Positions 1 through 9,458 of a DNA stretch of 64,000 nt are shown piece after piece (position 1 is the first letter of the stretch; each line of letters starts with the position of its first letter). The stretch lies in the NCBI GenBank assembly GCA_016704325.1, contig JADJAG010000008.1:434001-498000 (forward strand). Direction: 5' to 3'. This DNA comes from Chitinophagaceae bacterium (GTDB lineage: Bacteria > Bacteroidota > Bacteroidia > Chitinophagales > UBA10324). The translations under genes were made by a program, and so were the position numbers. The notes under the pieces were generated by a model. That model did no database searches. It had not been told where the DNA came from and saw nothing but the letters and a program-made list of their open reading frames with translations.

Positions 1-147
1 TGGTATATCATATTTTACTTACACGAGCATTTCGCTTGTTTTGAGATTACTGTTCCGTTACTTAAAAAAATATTGCCACCAAGGCGTCAAGTCACTAAGA
101 AAAAATGCTTGGTGCAATTAGCCATTCGCATGCTGCCGGCGTTTTTC
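1..147. other. window edge, no gene seen
   Basis: Noncoding sequence downstream of aroB. It contains a short phrase around 73-115 (ACCAAGGCGTCAAG type) resembling the interior of the element at 1298-1470. No terminator hairpin with a T-run was recognised. Confidence 0.4.
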
Positions 148-1227
148 TTATCCATTTTGTTTATAGACTGTTCGAATATAATCCAATGCCTTTCGAATCA
201 TCACTTCATCTGCTTCGATGCCAATTACAGGCATCCCGATTTTTTTAAGCAATGCAAATTGCACGCGCCCATTGCGGTTCTTTTTATCCTGCTTCATGAG
301 GTTTAAGATTTCTTTATCAAAAGAAGGGTCTACATCAATTGCAGGAAAATGATGGCAAATAAATTCAATTACCTGCGACATCCTTTTATCAGGAAAGCCG
401 CACAGTTGGTTTGAAAGGTATAATTCCCCTATCATGCCGGCTGCAATGCAATACCCATGAAGTGCATCTCCGGTTCTGTTGAGCAAATCTGATTCTATTG
501 CATGACCAATGGTATGCCCAAAATTTAAAATCTTCCGAAGTCCCTTTTCCAATGGATCTTTTTCCACCACCGATAACTTTATGCCGGATGAATCTCTTAC
601 GAGCTTGTTCCAATTTACCGATGAGAGGTCATTGATAGCGTGCACTTGTTTCCAGAATCTGCCACCAGCCAGGAGTCCATGCTTCACCACTTCGGCAAAT
701 CCATTTGTGACCTGAATTGCAGGGAGGGTTCTAAGGAATTCAACATTCACGAATACTGCCTCCGGATTTCGGAAAATACCAAGTTGATTTTTATAGTGAT
801 TAAAATCAATTCCCTGCTTACCTCCATATGCTGCATCAACCTGGCTTAAGACAGTAGTTGGTACATGAATAAAATCGATACCCCGTTTATAGGTGCTTGC
901 AGCAAACCCTCCCAGGTCACAAACCATACCTCCTCCTAAGTTTATCAGTAATGCATTGCGGTCAGCATGGTGCTCGGTGAGTTGTTCCCATACTTGCTGT
1001 GTGGTGGTAATATTCTTAAATACTTCCCCTGAAAAGATTTCAATCACCGTAGCAGACTTCAGCATATCTACTTCATTGAATAAAACCGGCAGACAATAAT
1101 TTACGGTCTGGTCATCAGCCAATATATAGTAACCTGAATATTTCCTTTCGGAGAGAAAATGAGCAAATTCTTTAGCAATGTTTTTGTAAAATACTCTTGA
1201 CACAATTGATGGGGATCGGGAAGACAT
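148..1227 (-). CDS. aroB: 3-dehydroquinate synthase
   Basis: Second step of the shikimate pathway: converts DAHP to 3-dehydroquinate in the cytoplasm, using NAD and a divalent metal. The 359-residue length is normal for the family. The NAD-binding GGGMVCDLGGFAAS motif is at residues 98-111, followed by PTTVLSQVDAAYGGK (123-137). The metal ligands are visible as Glu179 in AEVVKHG and His238/His242 in FGHTIGHAIE. It lies downstream of the pheA-aroF pair on the same strand, but 358 bp containing a MITE-like element separates it from aroF, so co-transcription is uncertain. The start ATG is directly preceded by an A/T-rich leader. Identity is secure. Confidence 0.96.
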   Translation of the reverse strand: MSSRSPSIVSRVFYKNIAKEFAHFLSERKYSGYYILADDQTVNYCLPVLFNEVDMLKSATVIEIFSGEVFKNITTTQQVWEQLTEHHADRNALLINLGGGMVCDLGGFAASTYKRGIDFIHVPTTVLSQVDAAYGGKQGIDFNHYKNQLGIFRNPEAVFVNVEFLRTLPAIQVTNGFAEVVKHGLLAGGRFWKQVHAINDLSSVNWNKLVRDSSGIKLSVVEKDPLEKGLRKILNFGHTIGHAIESDLLNRTGDALHGYCIAAGMIGELYLSNQLCGFPDKRMSQVIEFICHHFPAIDVDPSFDKEILNLMKQDKKNRNGRVQFALLKKIGMPVIGIEADEVMIRKALDYIRTVYKQNG

Positions 1228-1297
1228 ATGGATAAGATTAATTTTTCTTCATTAGAGGAATAAAAAAATAGCGCAGCAAATTAAAGACTACGCTATC

Positions 1298-1470
1298 GGG
1301 TGTATGACAAATTGCACTTAATGCTGAAGCATTTACCTTAGCGCCTTGCTTTTTTAGCGCCAAGACGCGAAGTCGCGAAGAAAATCACAAAGGATCAATA
1401 TGCTACGTTTTTTTGGCGTCTTCGCGCTTGAATTATTTTATCGCTGAGAAATGCAATTTGTCATACACCC
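1298..1470. mobile_element. MITE-like element, 19-bp inverted ends, 8-bp target duplication
   Basis: A 173-bp noncoding element. The left end GGGTGTATGACAAATTGCA (1298-1316) is the exact reverse complement of the right end TGCAATTTGTCATACACCC (1452-1470). It is flanked by an identical 8-bp direct repeat ACGCTATC at 1290-1297 and 1471-1478, as expected for a transposition target-site duplication. No coding capacity. The interior holds a second imperfect inverted repeat built on GCGCCAAGACGCGAAG / GGCGTCTTCGCGC. Its ends are related to elements at 28354 and 31346. It sits between aroF and aroB. Confidence 0.85.
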
Positions 1471-1585
1471 ACGCTATCTCAAGCGTTTATTTGGTAAAGT
1501 TCTGCAACCCTGATTTCCTGCTTACTTGTTACTATGGTGATTCGCCATGAACTAGTCTGGTAAGTGCAGGATTTCAACCAAATAT

Positions 1586-2713
1586 TTATGCCGGTGAACT
1601 TACCGATTGCTCCTTTTTCTTCGCTAGGTTCATGACCTCCACTTGTGCACGAATAGATTCATCATGAATCTGTACGTAGAGGGCTTTAACGAAATCGCGG
1701 TTTAGGCCCATGGTCTCACCAAGGTCAAGCACCTTTTTCAGAATTTCTTCCCACCGGCTTACCTGGAAGACGATTACATTGTTATCCCGCTTCCATTCTC
1801 CAATTTCCTGCGATAGCAACATACGGGAAGCGAGTGTTTGCAACAGGTCCTCATCTACGAGATTAATTTTCTCACGCAATTCCTGGAGTTTCGATTTATT
1901 CTCTTCTACTACATCTGAGCGGATGATGAGGTTAGAGATGATCTCAAACAAACGATCAGGGGTGATCTGCTGACGCGCATCACTCAATGCCCTTAATGGA
2001 TCGTTGTGTGTTTCAATGATCAATCCATCATAGTGTAAATCCATCGCCTTTTGCGCTACATAGGCTGTAAGATGTGTATTACCGCAGATGTGACTGGGAT
2101 CACAAATCATAGGCAATTCCGGACACATGGTCTTCAGTTCCAGTGCAAGTTCCCATTGCGGTTGGTTGCGGTACATGGTGACTTCATAACTATGAAATCC
2201 ACGGTGTATTGTTGCCATCTTTTTAATACCTGCACGGTTGATTCGCTCCAGGGCTCCGATCCACAATTGCAAATCAGGGTAAGCGGGATTCTTGACCAAA
2301 ACAGGTACGTCAACGCCTTTGAGGGCATTGGCCAGCTCAGTTACCGAAAACGGATTGGCAGTAGTGCGTGCACCAATCCACAGTACATCAATACCTGCTT
2401 TCAATGCTTTTTCTATATGCATTGGATTCGCCACTTCTGTTGCCAGCATGGCGCCGGTCTCTTCCTTCACGCGCTTCATCCAGTCGAGGCCAATTACGCC
2501 TATGCCTTCGAACATTCCGGGACGTGTACGCGGTTTCCAGATTCCTGCACGGAAAATGAATTTGTCGAAATGTTGTTTTATTCCTCTTGCAGTCTTTAGC
2601 ATCTGATCTTCCGATTCCGCGCTACAGGGACCTGCTATCAGGATGGGCTTTTTATCAAATGGTAACCACTCACTTGGTGGTATCAGGTCAAGATCTAATT
2701 TCTTTGTGCTCAT
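1586..2713 (-). CDS. aroF: bifunctional DAHP synthase / chorismate mutase (type II)
   Basis: Fusion of the first shikimate enzyme (PEP + erythrose 4-phosphate to DAHP) with an AroQ-fold chorismate mutase (chorismate to prephenate). The DAHP synthase domain spans about residues 10-265: GPCSAES at 28-34, then RAGIWKPRTRPGMFEG and the CDPSHICGN metal/substrate region. The mutase domain is the helical C-terminal segment from about 275 (LQELREKINLVDEDLL) to 355. This architecture is common in Bacteroidota. Its start overlaps the pheA stop by 4 bp (ATGA), so the two are translationally coupled, and the operon makes phenylalanine precursors. The function call is firm; aroF is a family-level symbol. 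Confidence 0.94.
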   Translation of the reverse strand: MSTKKLDLDLIPPSEWLPFDKKPILIAGPCSAESEDQMLKTARGIKQHFDKFIFRAGIWKPRTRPGMFEGIGVIGLDWMKRVKEETGAMLATEVANPMHIEKALKAGIDVLWIGARTTANPFSVTELANALKGVDVPVLVKNPAYPDLQLWIGALERINRAGIKKMATIHRGFHSYEVTMYRNQPQWELALELKTMCPELPMICDPSHICGNTHLTAYVAQKAMDLHYDGLIIETHNDPLRALSDARQQITPDRLFEIISNLIIRSDVVEENKSKLQELREKINLVDEDLLQTLASRMLLSQEIGEWKRDNNVIVFQVSRWEEILKKVLDLGETMGLNRDFVKALYVQIHDESIRAQVEVMNLAKKKEQSVSSPA

Positions 2714-3549
2714 AATTTTGCTGTTACAAATTTTCCTTTACGGTATTCACCTAAAATTGAAAGATTAAATGTTTTCTTCAGCACCTTCGTAATTGCTGTT
2801 TCATAGTCCTCATACTTGCTCCATTCCAGGTCCACCAAAAAAGTATACTCATTTGGACGGCCGACAATAGGTACTGATTGAATCTTGGTCAGGTTAATCC
2901 AGTAATCACCCAAAATATCCACTACTTTTTTAAGATTCCTTGGGGAATTATCAAGTTGAAAGCTGATTGATGCTTTATTGGCACCTTTGATCTTAATATT
3001 CTTATCAGAAAGAATCAGAAACCGGGTATAATTTCTTTTATGTGTTTCAATATTTGAATGCATGATGGTCATGCCATACTTTTCTGCGGCAGCATCACCT
3101 GCTATTACTGCTGTATTATTCAGTTTCTTATCGCGTACATTCCTGGCACATTCTGCAGTATCATTCAGCGCCAGTACTTTCTTATCAGGATACCTTAATA
3201 GGAACTCATCACATTGACGAATTGCCATTGGATGCGAATGGATGAATTCAATGTCATCAATCTTTGCGCCATTAAGTCCCATCAGGTGTAACTCTATCTG
3301 TAGATAGACCTCGCCAATAACACGAAGACGATAGTCAGTAATAAACTGGTAGTTGGTAAGGATGGTGCCTGCTGTAGAATTCTCAATAGCCATCACACAA
3401 TAATCAGCTTCACCATTCACCATTTTCTCACAGGAGCTGCGGAAGGAGTTGGCTTCAATGATGTCAATGTTCCGTCCGAAAAATTTTTGGGCGGCCACAT
3501 CATGAAATGAAGCAGCAATACCTTGTATAGAAACTTTTTTCCTCCGCAT
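2710..3549 (-). CDS. pheA: prephenate dehydratase
   Basis: Converts prephenate to phenylpyruvate in phenylalanine synthesis. The catalytic domain contains ENSTAGTI (56-63) and the diagnostic NYTRF motif (173-177) with its catalytic Thr. A C-terminal ACT domain (about 196-270) should confer feedback inhibition by phenylalanine. At 279 residues it is the usual size for a stand-alone dehydratase. It is first in the operon with the aroF fusion, which supplies the mutase product. A TAnnTTTG-type -7 element lies 29 bp upstream. Confidence 0.95.
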   Translation of the reverse strand: MRRKKVSIQGIAASFHDVAAQKFFGRNIDIIEANSFRSSCEKMVNGEADYCVMAIENSTAGTILTNYQFITDYRLRVIGEVYLQIELHLMGLNGAKIDDIEFIHSHPMAIRQCDEFLLRYPDKKVLALNDTAECARNVRDKKLNNTAVIAGDAAAEKYGMTIMHSNIETHKRNYTRFLILSDKNIKIKGANKASISFQLDNSPRNLKKVVDILGDYWINLTKIQSVPIVGRPNEYTFLVDLEWSKYEDYETAITKVLKKTFNLSILGEYRKGKFVTAKL

Positions 3550-3577
3550 GTGAGCCTTCTTACGTTTAAATCGCTCA

Positions 3578-3585
3578 CAAAGTTA
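3578..3585 (-). promoter_or_regulatory. putative -7 box of the pheA promoter
   Basis: On the minus strand the sequence reads TAACTTTG, matching the Bacteroidota TAnnTTTG element, 29 bp before the pheA ATG. The matching -33 region (about AAGTT, 20 bp further upstream) is poor, so this is tentative. Confidence 0.4.
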
Positions 3586-3689
3586 TATTAAAATGCAAGG
3601 AATGTAACTTTATTTTTTCCTGAAACCCGCATTGGGTAAGGGTTTGGCTAACAAAGGTTAGTTTGGGTTGGGGTGATATGAATATGCAA

Positions 3690-3770
3690 AGTTTTGGCAA
3701 ATGGCTAAATGGTTATATGGCTAAATGGTTAAATGGTTGAATGGTTAAATGGCTGAATGGCTGGGGACGA
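3690..3770. repeat. simple repeat, AAATGGTTAAATGGCT type
   Basis: Degenerate tandem copies of AAATGGTT/AAATGGCT between pheA and the M28 peptidase. The same phrase recurs in the mosaic intergenic elements at 33.7, 36.2, 45.1, 47.1 and 53.1 kb. Confidence 0.7.
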
Positions 3771-3790
3771 TTATTGCGGAAATTTTGGTC

Positions 3791-5524
3791 TTAACCTTTT
3801 TCAAATATAATTTTCCTTGACTCTGTCAGGTTACCATCAATGACGAGCTGATAGAAATAGGTGCCACTTGCCTGGTAGCCGTGGTGGTAAAGCACTTCAT
3901 TGATACCCATATTCAATTTGATTGGTAGTTCTTTAATGAGGGCACCGTTCATGTCGGTGATGCGGATTTGAGCGGACTGATAGTTGACGGCCTTCAACAC
4001 ATTAACGGTAATCATTACTGTTTCATCGGAAGGGTTAGGATAGGCGGGTAATAGCTGAATTCCTCTTCGAGAAGCAGGGTCATTAACAGCAGTGATGGTG
4101 CCTGCGATTTCACCACTAAACAGGCTTTCGACGTCATTTGAATCTACTGTTGCCGTACTCATGTAATACGTTGATGAAGCAGGTAAGTAAAGTGTGCCGG
4201 AAGAAGAATAGAATGTGTAGACAGAATCCCAATCATAAGTTAGTGAGCGGACTCCCACCCTATAGGAAGGATATGACTGATCGGCATTGATCTGAATGGT
4301 TACTTCATTTCCTGCAACACTTACCTGGAAGGTTGGTGTTTTCGGACCGATTGCAGCCATAGCAGAAGCAGTGCCGTTAATCAATGTGTTGCGTGCGAGG
4401 TAATTAAAATCCACCAGGAAACTGTCAATCACCATATCTCCATCGGTATCGTAGCCAATCACGTCGCGGGAGGTATGCTGGTTATCTGAATAACCGGCAG
4501 CAGCTACATTCGCATTGCCATTTTCATTGGCAGCAGTGAATCTCATGGCAGTGAAACCATGCTCCCGGAATGGAATATGATCTCCTCCCCTGCCCGTACG
4601 GTCCTCAGCAGTCATCAATGAGATAGTCATTGGCACGGCAGCCTCACTAAGCAACTGTTCTTTGTACTGCAACTTAATAAATCGCGCAAGTCCTTTATGC
4701 GGTGAATTAAATCCACCATAGGAAAACAAACGAACCTGTGTGCTGTCGATAGCACCGAATGGTGAACAGCTTGGGGCAGAAGAAGTCTCCCCGCATAAAA
4801 TGCCGCCGACAATATCATTATTCATAACAGCCTTTACGGGAATTCCTTTTTGCTGCACATAATCAGCAAAGGCCTCGGAACCATACAAGCCCTGCTCTTC
4901 TGCAGTATTAGCAAGAAATACAATAGTACGATTGAAACTATACCGGCTCATTACTCTTGCCAGCTCCATAATCAAGGCTGTGCCGCTGCCATTATCATCG
5001 CTGCCCTGCGCCAGGCAGGCAGTATCACAGAGCACTTCACAACGGCTGTCCATATGTGATTCAATAATGATAATGGAATGATCTGAAGTATCCATTCCGG
5101 GTAACACGGCAAATATATTCTTATGCCGGCCGGCATTGCAGATTGCTAAATCAAACTGCAAATAAGAAGGCAATAGCCTGTTGTTGTTTACTGTACTGAA
5201 CTCCTGGAATTTCTGAAACATCCATCTTCTTGCCGCACCAATACCTTTAGTATCGGAAACGGTATCTGCACCTGAATTACGGGTATGGAAAGAACCCAAT
5301 TTCTCTATGTAGCTATGCAAAGAATCCGCATTGATCTCTTGAGCAAGTCCGGCAGTAATAGAATCTGGATGACTGACGATTACTGTTGCTGTATAATTAG
5401 CAGGATCATAATTTCCAGTCATTACCAATTCAGCAGCAGGATTTGTGCAAATGATATTTGACTGCGAAAAAACAAAATGCGCTTGTAACAGAACTATTAT
5501 GGTGAACAGGGCTTTCATAGTCAT
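3791..5524 (-). CDS. secreted M28-family zinc metallopeptidase with T9SS sorting domain
   Basis: Predicted exported aminopeptidase-like hydrolase, 577 residues. A signal peptide (MKALFTIIVLLQAHFVFSQ) is followed by an M28 domain. Visible zinc and catalytic positions are H157 and D159 in ESHMDSR, D176/D177 in GSDDNGSG, the Glu pair at 209-210 in NTAEEQGLYGS, and D237 in MNNDIVGG. The C-terminal ~85 residues form a type A sorting domain (PNPSDE, then an immunoglobulin-like strand pattern ending in FEKG), so it is probably cleaved on passage through the T9SS and released or anchored outside. The first Met is followed by Thr-Met; the second Met (residue 3) may be the real start. The substrate cannot be told. 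Confidence 0.9.
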   Translation of the reverse strand: MTMKALFTIIVLLQAHFVFSQSNIICTNPAAELVMTGNYDPANYTATVIVSHPDSITAGLAQEINADSLHSYIEKLGSFHTRNSGADTVSDTKGIGAARRWMFQKFQEFSTVNNNRLLPSYLQFDLAICNAGRHKNIFAVLPGMDTSDHSIIIIESHMDSRCEVLCDTACLAQGSDDNGSGTALIMELARVMSRYSFNRTIVFLANTAEEQGLYGSEAFADYVQQKGIPVKAVMNNDIVGGILCGETSSAPSCSPFGAIDSTQVRLFSYGGFNSPHKGLARFIKLQYKEQLLSEAAVPMTISLMTAEDRTGRGGDHIPFREHGFTAMRFTAANENGNANVAAAGYSDNQHTSRDVIGYDTDGDMVIDSFLVDFNYLARNTLINGTASAMAAIGPKTPTFQVSVAGNEVTIQINADQSYPSYRVGVRSLTYDWDSVYTFYSSSGTLYLPASSTYYMSTATVDSNDVESLFSGEIAGTITAVNDPASRRGIQLLPAYPNPSDETVMITVNVLKAVNYQSAQIRITDMNGALIKELPIKLNMGINEVLYHHGYQASGTYFYQLVIDGNLTESRKIIFEKG

Positions 5525-5631
5525 TAAATTTAGAAACTATTTAGAAAAAAACGAATAGTCATAAAGGTGAACATCCCAATATGGCTATTCTATCTGTATA
5601 AATCCGATTCAACATACAGCAAGGGATTGTA

Positions 5632-6276
5632 TCATTCCACCGGCAACCAGATCTCCGGACCCGGTTTTGTTCCGGATATCATCTGAAGAATCGATAAAAT
5701 ATAATCATTCTCACTCTGACCGCTTTCGGTTATCATGGACTCAACTGCTTTCGAAGAAATTGCAACGGCTGAGGTGAGGTCAATTTTCCAAACATGCTGC
5801 TCTTTGTTAAAAAGAAAATAAAAATCCGTTTTTTCGCCTTTCACAATCAGTTGCCCCCGGGCTGTGAAGTTATCAATGATTACATCACCTATCGAATTAT
5901 TTGCCACCGAATTCTTTCCAACCATACCACTTTCAATGGCATACTGAATAAGTTTTAGTCCATCAAAACTTAAGAGCTGCTCCCTGGATGTTCTGTGCCT
6001 GATGGCAAGAACCATTAACTTATCTACAACCATCAAGGTATCTACTGCTAAAGAGTCAGCATGTAATGCCAACTCCAGCATCCGGCTATAATAGGCAACT
6101 GTTTTGTTGTCGACGTAGGTTACTGCTTCTGCACCTCTATCGTCGAGAATTGCACTTTTATAATCTTCAAATGTTTTTCTTACCAGCTTTTCTTCTGCTT
6201 TCTGTCCGAATGCACATACTGCGAACAGGCTGAAAAACATCCATGTGAACATATGCTTCATCATATGGTAATTCAT
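5632..6276 (-). CDS. small secreted protein of unknown function
   Basis: A 214-residue protein with an N-terminal signal peptide (hydrophobic stretch ending CAFGQ) and no sorting domain. I do not recognise a catalytic motif. The pattern of an N-terminal helix (EEKLVRKTFEDYKSAILDD) and a later strand-rich part (FYFLFNKEQHVWKIDLT) resembles SnoaL/NTF2-like folds in outline, but that is an inference from shape only. Any of the clustered Met codons at residues 1, 5, 6 or 9 could be the start. It lies between two secreted T9SS proteins on the same strand. Confidence 0.75.
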   Translation of the reverse strand: MNYHMMKHMFTWMFFSLFAVCAFGQKAEEKLVRKTFEDYKSAILDDRGAEAVTYVDNKTVAYYSRMLELALHADSLAVDTLMVVDKLMVLAIRHRTSREQLLSFDGLKLIQYAIESGMVGKNSVANNSIGDVIIDNFTARGQLIVKGEKTDFYFLFNKEQHVWKIDLTSAVAISSKAVESMITESGQSENDYILSILQMISGTKPGPEIWLPVE

Positions 6277-6306
6277 TGTTGAACTGTCATAAAAAAAATT
6301 TCTGTT

Positions 6307-8157
6307 TTACTGTTTCACTATTGTTTCCGTCGCAATAACTGTATCATCAGCATAAATTACCAGAAAATAAGTACCGCTAATCAGTGGAGAAATCGAAAAT
6401 GTAAACTGGTGTTTTCCAGCCACCACTTTTTGTCTCAACAACGTTTTTACCTTCCGGCCATGAACGTCCACAATTTCAAACATACAATTGGAAGCATGAC
6501 TAAGGTTGAATTGCACTGACATATTATCTGCAAGCGGATTTGGAAAGACATTCAGCAATTTGTTGTCTTCATAAACTTCAGCAATCCCTGTTGGTGGCGG
6601 ATTAAGTGCAATTTCAGCAATCCAGGTAGAGACTTTGTGAATGGTGGTTCCATACGAACCATTCACCCACACTTTACCCGGATCATTATACCGGCGTTGT
6701 GCTCCTGAATAATCGCCCCAACGTTCGGTTCCCGGAATGACTGAAACAAAAGACAATCCGTCCTTCACATTCTTTAATGGTGCATAATTCCCATCCCCAT
6801 CGGAACGTATCACTGAAAAACCAGGAAACAGGTTGACTGCACTTCTCATTACCACCATCACCGTGGAATTATCCGTGCTGCTATTGCCATTATAGGCCAG
6901 ATTGGGATAGCCGTAATGAATGGTATCATCCGATAAAATATTTAATGCAAGTGAAGGAATAGCAGATACATTGCTAATTATACCATGATAGATTGCGGCA
7001 GTAGCGAATGAAGTATCAGTTGTATTGCCTGCAAACTGTATCCGGTCATTTTCGTAAAAAGCCCCCAATACCCTGGAATCATTTGTTGCCAGGTCGCCGC
7101 CTGATGATTGCTTTCCATTAATCGGAACAAAATACGGGATGTCTGATTTCAGAACCTGGCTAGTCAGTGTTTGTCCGGGCGCTCCAATAGTATCAGACAG
7201 ATGAACAAGAAAAAAAGTATCATTAACTACATCAAGGTTACGCTGACTCATAAAATAGATATCAGGTCCATACAAAGTGCTGCCACCTTTCACCGGGTGC
7301 AGGTTACGAATCCTTCTTCCGTTAAAAGCAACCTCATCATGTAACTGCGTTGAAAGTGATGCACCATCATACCCATTTGATTTATTCACCTGCCAGATCA
7401 CACTTCTCACCCAGCCTGTTTGCCAGGGTTCATCATTTTGCAGGTGATTTACAGTGATAAACAATTCCTCATTGGTTAATGCAATGATTGGGTAATCACT
7501 CCATAGTGTATCATTTAAAGGGTTGCCAGGTATCTCATAGAAATTCCAGCCTTCACCCGGATTCTCCGTTTGTGAAAAGGCGGTGATGATGCTTGAGGTA
7601 GCATCGGTAAAACCTGCAAGGAACACCACTACAAACCTATTCTCTATTGGATCATAAATGGTCTTTGGATCATACTTGTCTTTGACGTTGCCCAATGAAG
7701 CCGCAAAGGCGTCAAGAGAAAGGTAGCTGATGGTAGTGTCTGTATTCAGGTCGTACATAAATACCGTTGAATTCATTACAGAAACCACATAGCCAGAATT
7801 GGAGACTGCGATATCATTATCATTTGGCACTGAGTTATTGTAAGCATTGCCCTGGAAATTGCGCCAGACATATGGTGTATCCAATACATCGCGTGTTGTA
7901 GTTGAAGGAACCTGGACGGAGCTTTTTCCTTTCATCATTTCCATCAATTGCTCTTTCCGTTCCTGCAGCAGTTTACGGTCTATGAATTCATCATGCGCTT
8001 CTTTTTCAATCGTCAGCAGTTCCGGATTCCAATCCACCTCGATGTCCAGCACACGCTGCGTGGATCCCAACGGGATGGTATAAACATTATGCTGTGCAGA
8101 AAGCCATTCTGTTTGCAAACAGACAAATGCAAATACTAACAGTAAAAATACTTTCAT
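6307..8157 (-). CDS. T9SS type A sorting domain protein
   Basis: Secreted protein of about 616 residues. I chose the start at 8157 because the signal peptide (MKVFLLLVFAFVCLQ, cleavage near LSAQ) begins there; the longer frame to 8202 adds 15 residues without signal character. The middle contains alternating strand segments and phrases such as NSGYVVSVMNSTVFMYDL and NRFVVVFLAGF, which look like a beta-propeller or sialidase-like fold. The last ~85 residues are a T9SS sorting domain (VFPNPLADNM to the end ETIVKQ). Function unknown; probably a surface or secreted protein. Confidence 0.85.
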   Translation of the reverse strand: MKVFLLLVFAFVCLQTEWLSAQHNVYTIPLGSTQRVLDIEVDWNPELLTIEKEAHDEFIDRKLLQERKEQLMEMMKGKSSVQVPSTTTRDVLDTPYVWRNFQGNAYNNSVPNDNDIAVSNSGYVVSVMNSTVFMYDLNTDTTISYLSLDAFAASLGNVKDKYDPKTIYDPIENRFVVVFLAGFTDATSSIITAFSQTENPGEGWNFYEIPGNPLNDTLWSDYPIIALTNEELFITVNHLQNDEPWQTGWVRSVIWQVNKSNGYDGASLSTQLHDEVAFNGRRIRNLHPVKGGSTLYGPDIYFMSQRNLDVVNDTFFLVHLSDTIGAPGQTLTSQVLKSDIPYFVPINGKQSSGGDLATNDSRVLGAFYENDRIQFAGNTTDTSFATAAIYHGIISNVSAIPSLALNILSDDTIHYGYPNLAYNGNSSTDNSTVMVVMRSAVNLFPGFSVIRSDGDGNYAPLKNVKDGLSFVSVIPGTERWGDYSGAQRRYNDPGKVWVNGSYGTTIHKVSTWIAEIALNPPPTGIAEVYEDNKLLNVFPNPLADNMSVQFNLSHASNCMFEIVDVHGRKVKTLLRQKVVAGKHQFTFSISPLISGTYFLVIYADDTVIATETIVKQ

Positions 8158-8486
8158 CGGAAAAAAATATTGAATGTGATTAATGACCAGGCCGACTGCC
8201 ATTTTCGGGAAGACTTACAAATCGAAAGCAGATCAGTCATGCTAAAATAATTTAATTACCGGTTGAAATTACATTGATTTTTTCTCCGCATTGATAATGG
8301 CTGGCTTCTGCCTCTTTTTCAGCAACAAAAGAAAGCCGGCGACATGGTGCAACGGCAAAAGTAATACTGTCATTGACTGTAACAATTAACGGCCTTATTA
8401 AAGCCCCTCATTGGCAAAAAACAATTTCTGTAACTTTTTATGCCTGAAATACCTCTCATTCTTTTAATATTGTAAAAAAATAATTC
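8158..8486. other. divergent intergenic region
   Basis: Spacer between the divergent T9SS gene and the ABC ATPase gene. It must hold both promoters, but no clean TTTG-N19-TAnnTTTG pair was seen. A TAATATTG at about 8466 is the nearest -7 candidate for the ATPase. Confidence 0.4.
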
Positions 8487-9358
8487 ATGGAGCTCGCGAT
8501 TCAATCATTGTCCAAAACATATCCCAATGGTGTTGCCGCCTTACAAGATGTGACCTTAACGATTCCTACCGGGATGTATGGACTTCTAGGGCCCAATGGC
8601 GCCGGCAAATCAACTTTGATGCGCACCATTGCCACCTTACAGGATGCAGACCGTGGCAGTATCAGCCTGGATGGGATTGATGTATTGAAAGACAAGATGG
8701 CGGTAAGAAAAATACTCGGTTATCTGCCACAGGAATTTGGAGTATACCCAAAAGTTTCCGCCCAGGATATGCTGGATCATATCGCTGTTTTAAAAGGTCT
8801 GACTTCAGGAAGAAAAGAACTGGTACAAGCTCTTTTGCATAAAGTAAACCTCTACGATGTAAGAAAAAAATCGCTGAGCGGCTTTTCCGGAGGCATGAAG
8901 CAACGCTTCGGAATCGCGCAGGCATTATTAGGTGATCCGAAACTGATCATAGTTGATGAGCCTACAGCAGGCCTGGATCCGGGAGAACGCAACCGCTTTT
9001 ACAACCTGCTTTCCGAGATTGGTGAAAACAGGATTGTCATTCTTTCTACACATATAGTAGATGATGTAAAAGAACTCTGTTCCAATATGGCCATTATTGA
9101 TAAAGGCACCTTGCTTTATTCAGGTTCACCATTTGATGCCTTACAGTCGCTATCCAATAAAATATGGACCCGATATATTACCAAACCGGAAATAGAAAGC
9201 TTTGTGAACAGGTACCGTGTGATTTCGACGCGCATGGTTGGGGAAGGCCATTGATTCATGTTTATCATGAAGAAGAACCGGGTGATGGATTTTCACCAGC
9301 AGAAGCCGATTTGGAGGATGTGTTTTTTTTCGAGGATTGCGGGATTGAGGTGAGTTGA
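8487..9358 (+). CDS. ABC transporter ATP-binding protein (one apparent frameshift)
   Basis: ATPase partner of the following permease/aminopeptidase. Walker A GPNGAGKST is at 35-43, the signature SGFSGGMKQR at 131-140, and Walker B with D-loop IIVDEPTAGLD at 154-164. The initial frame stops at 9254, but the expected C-terminus (HVYHEEEPGDGF then AEADLEDVFF) continues immediately in another frame up to 9358. One added base near the GGGG run at about 9237-9242 restores a single ORF of about 290 residues. The break is in a homopolymer, so a sequencing error is more likely than gene death, although a real frameshift is not excluded. The DLEDVFF end is typical of the drug/lipid-export ATPase group. 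Confidence 0.88.
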
Positions 9359-9458
9359 AGAGAACCAGGAACCAGGAGCCAAGATGTAAGACATAGGACG
9401 TAGGACGTAGGATGTGGGGATGGGAGTGAAAATTTCTTGTTGTAACAAATGCTAATTT
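9359..9458. repeat. simple repeat spacer, AGGACGTAGGACGTAGG type
   Basis: A 100-bp spacer with degenerate AGGACGTA copies and an AACCAGGAACCAGGA phrase, the same words found in the flanking direct repeats at 13033 and 19704. Confidence 0.6.

Noticed and set aside
2051..2599. 182-codon + strand ORF inside aroF
   Set aside because: Antisense shadow of a clear enzyme gene; no family resemblance.
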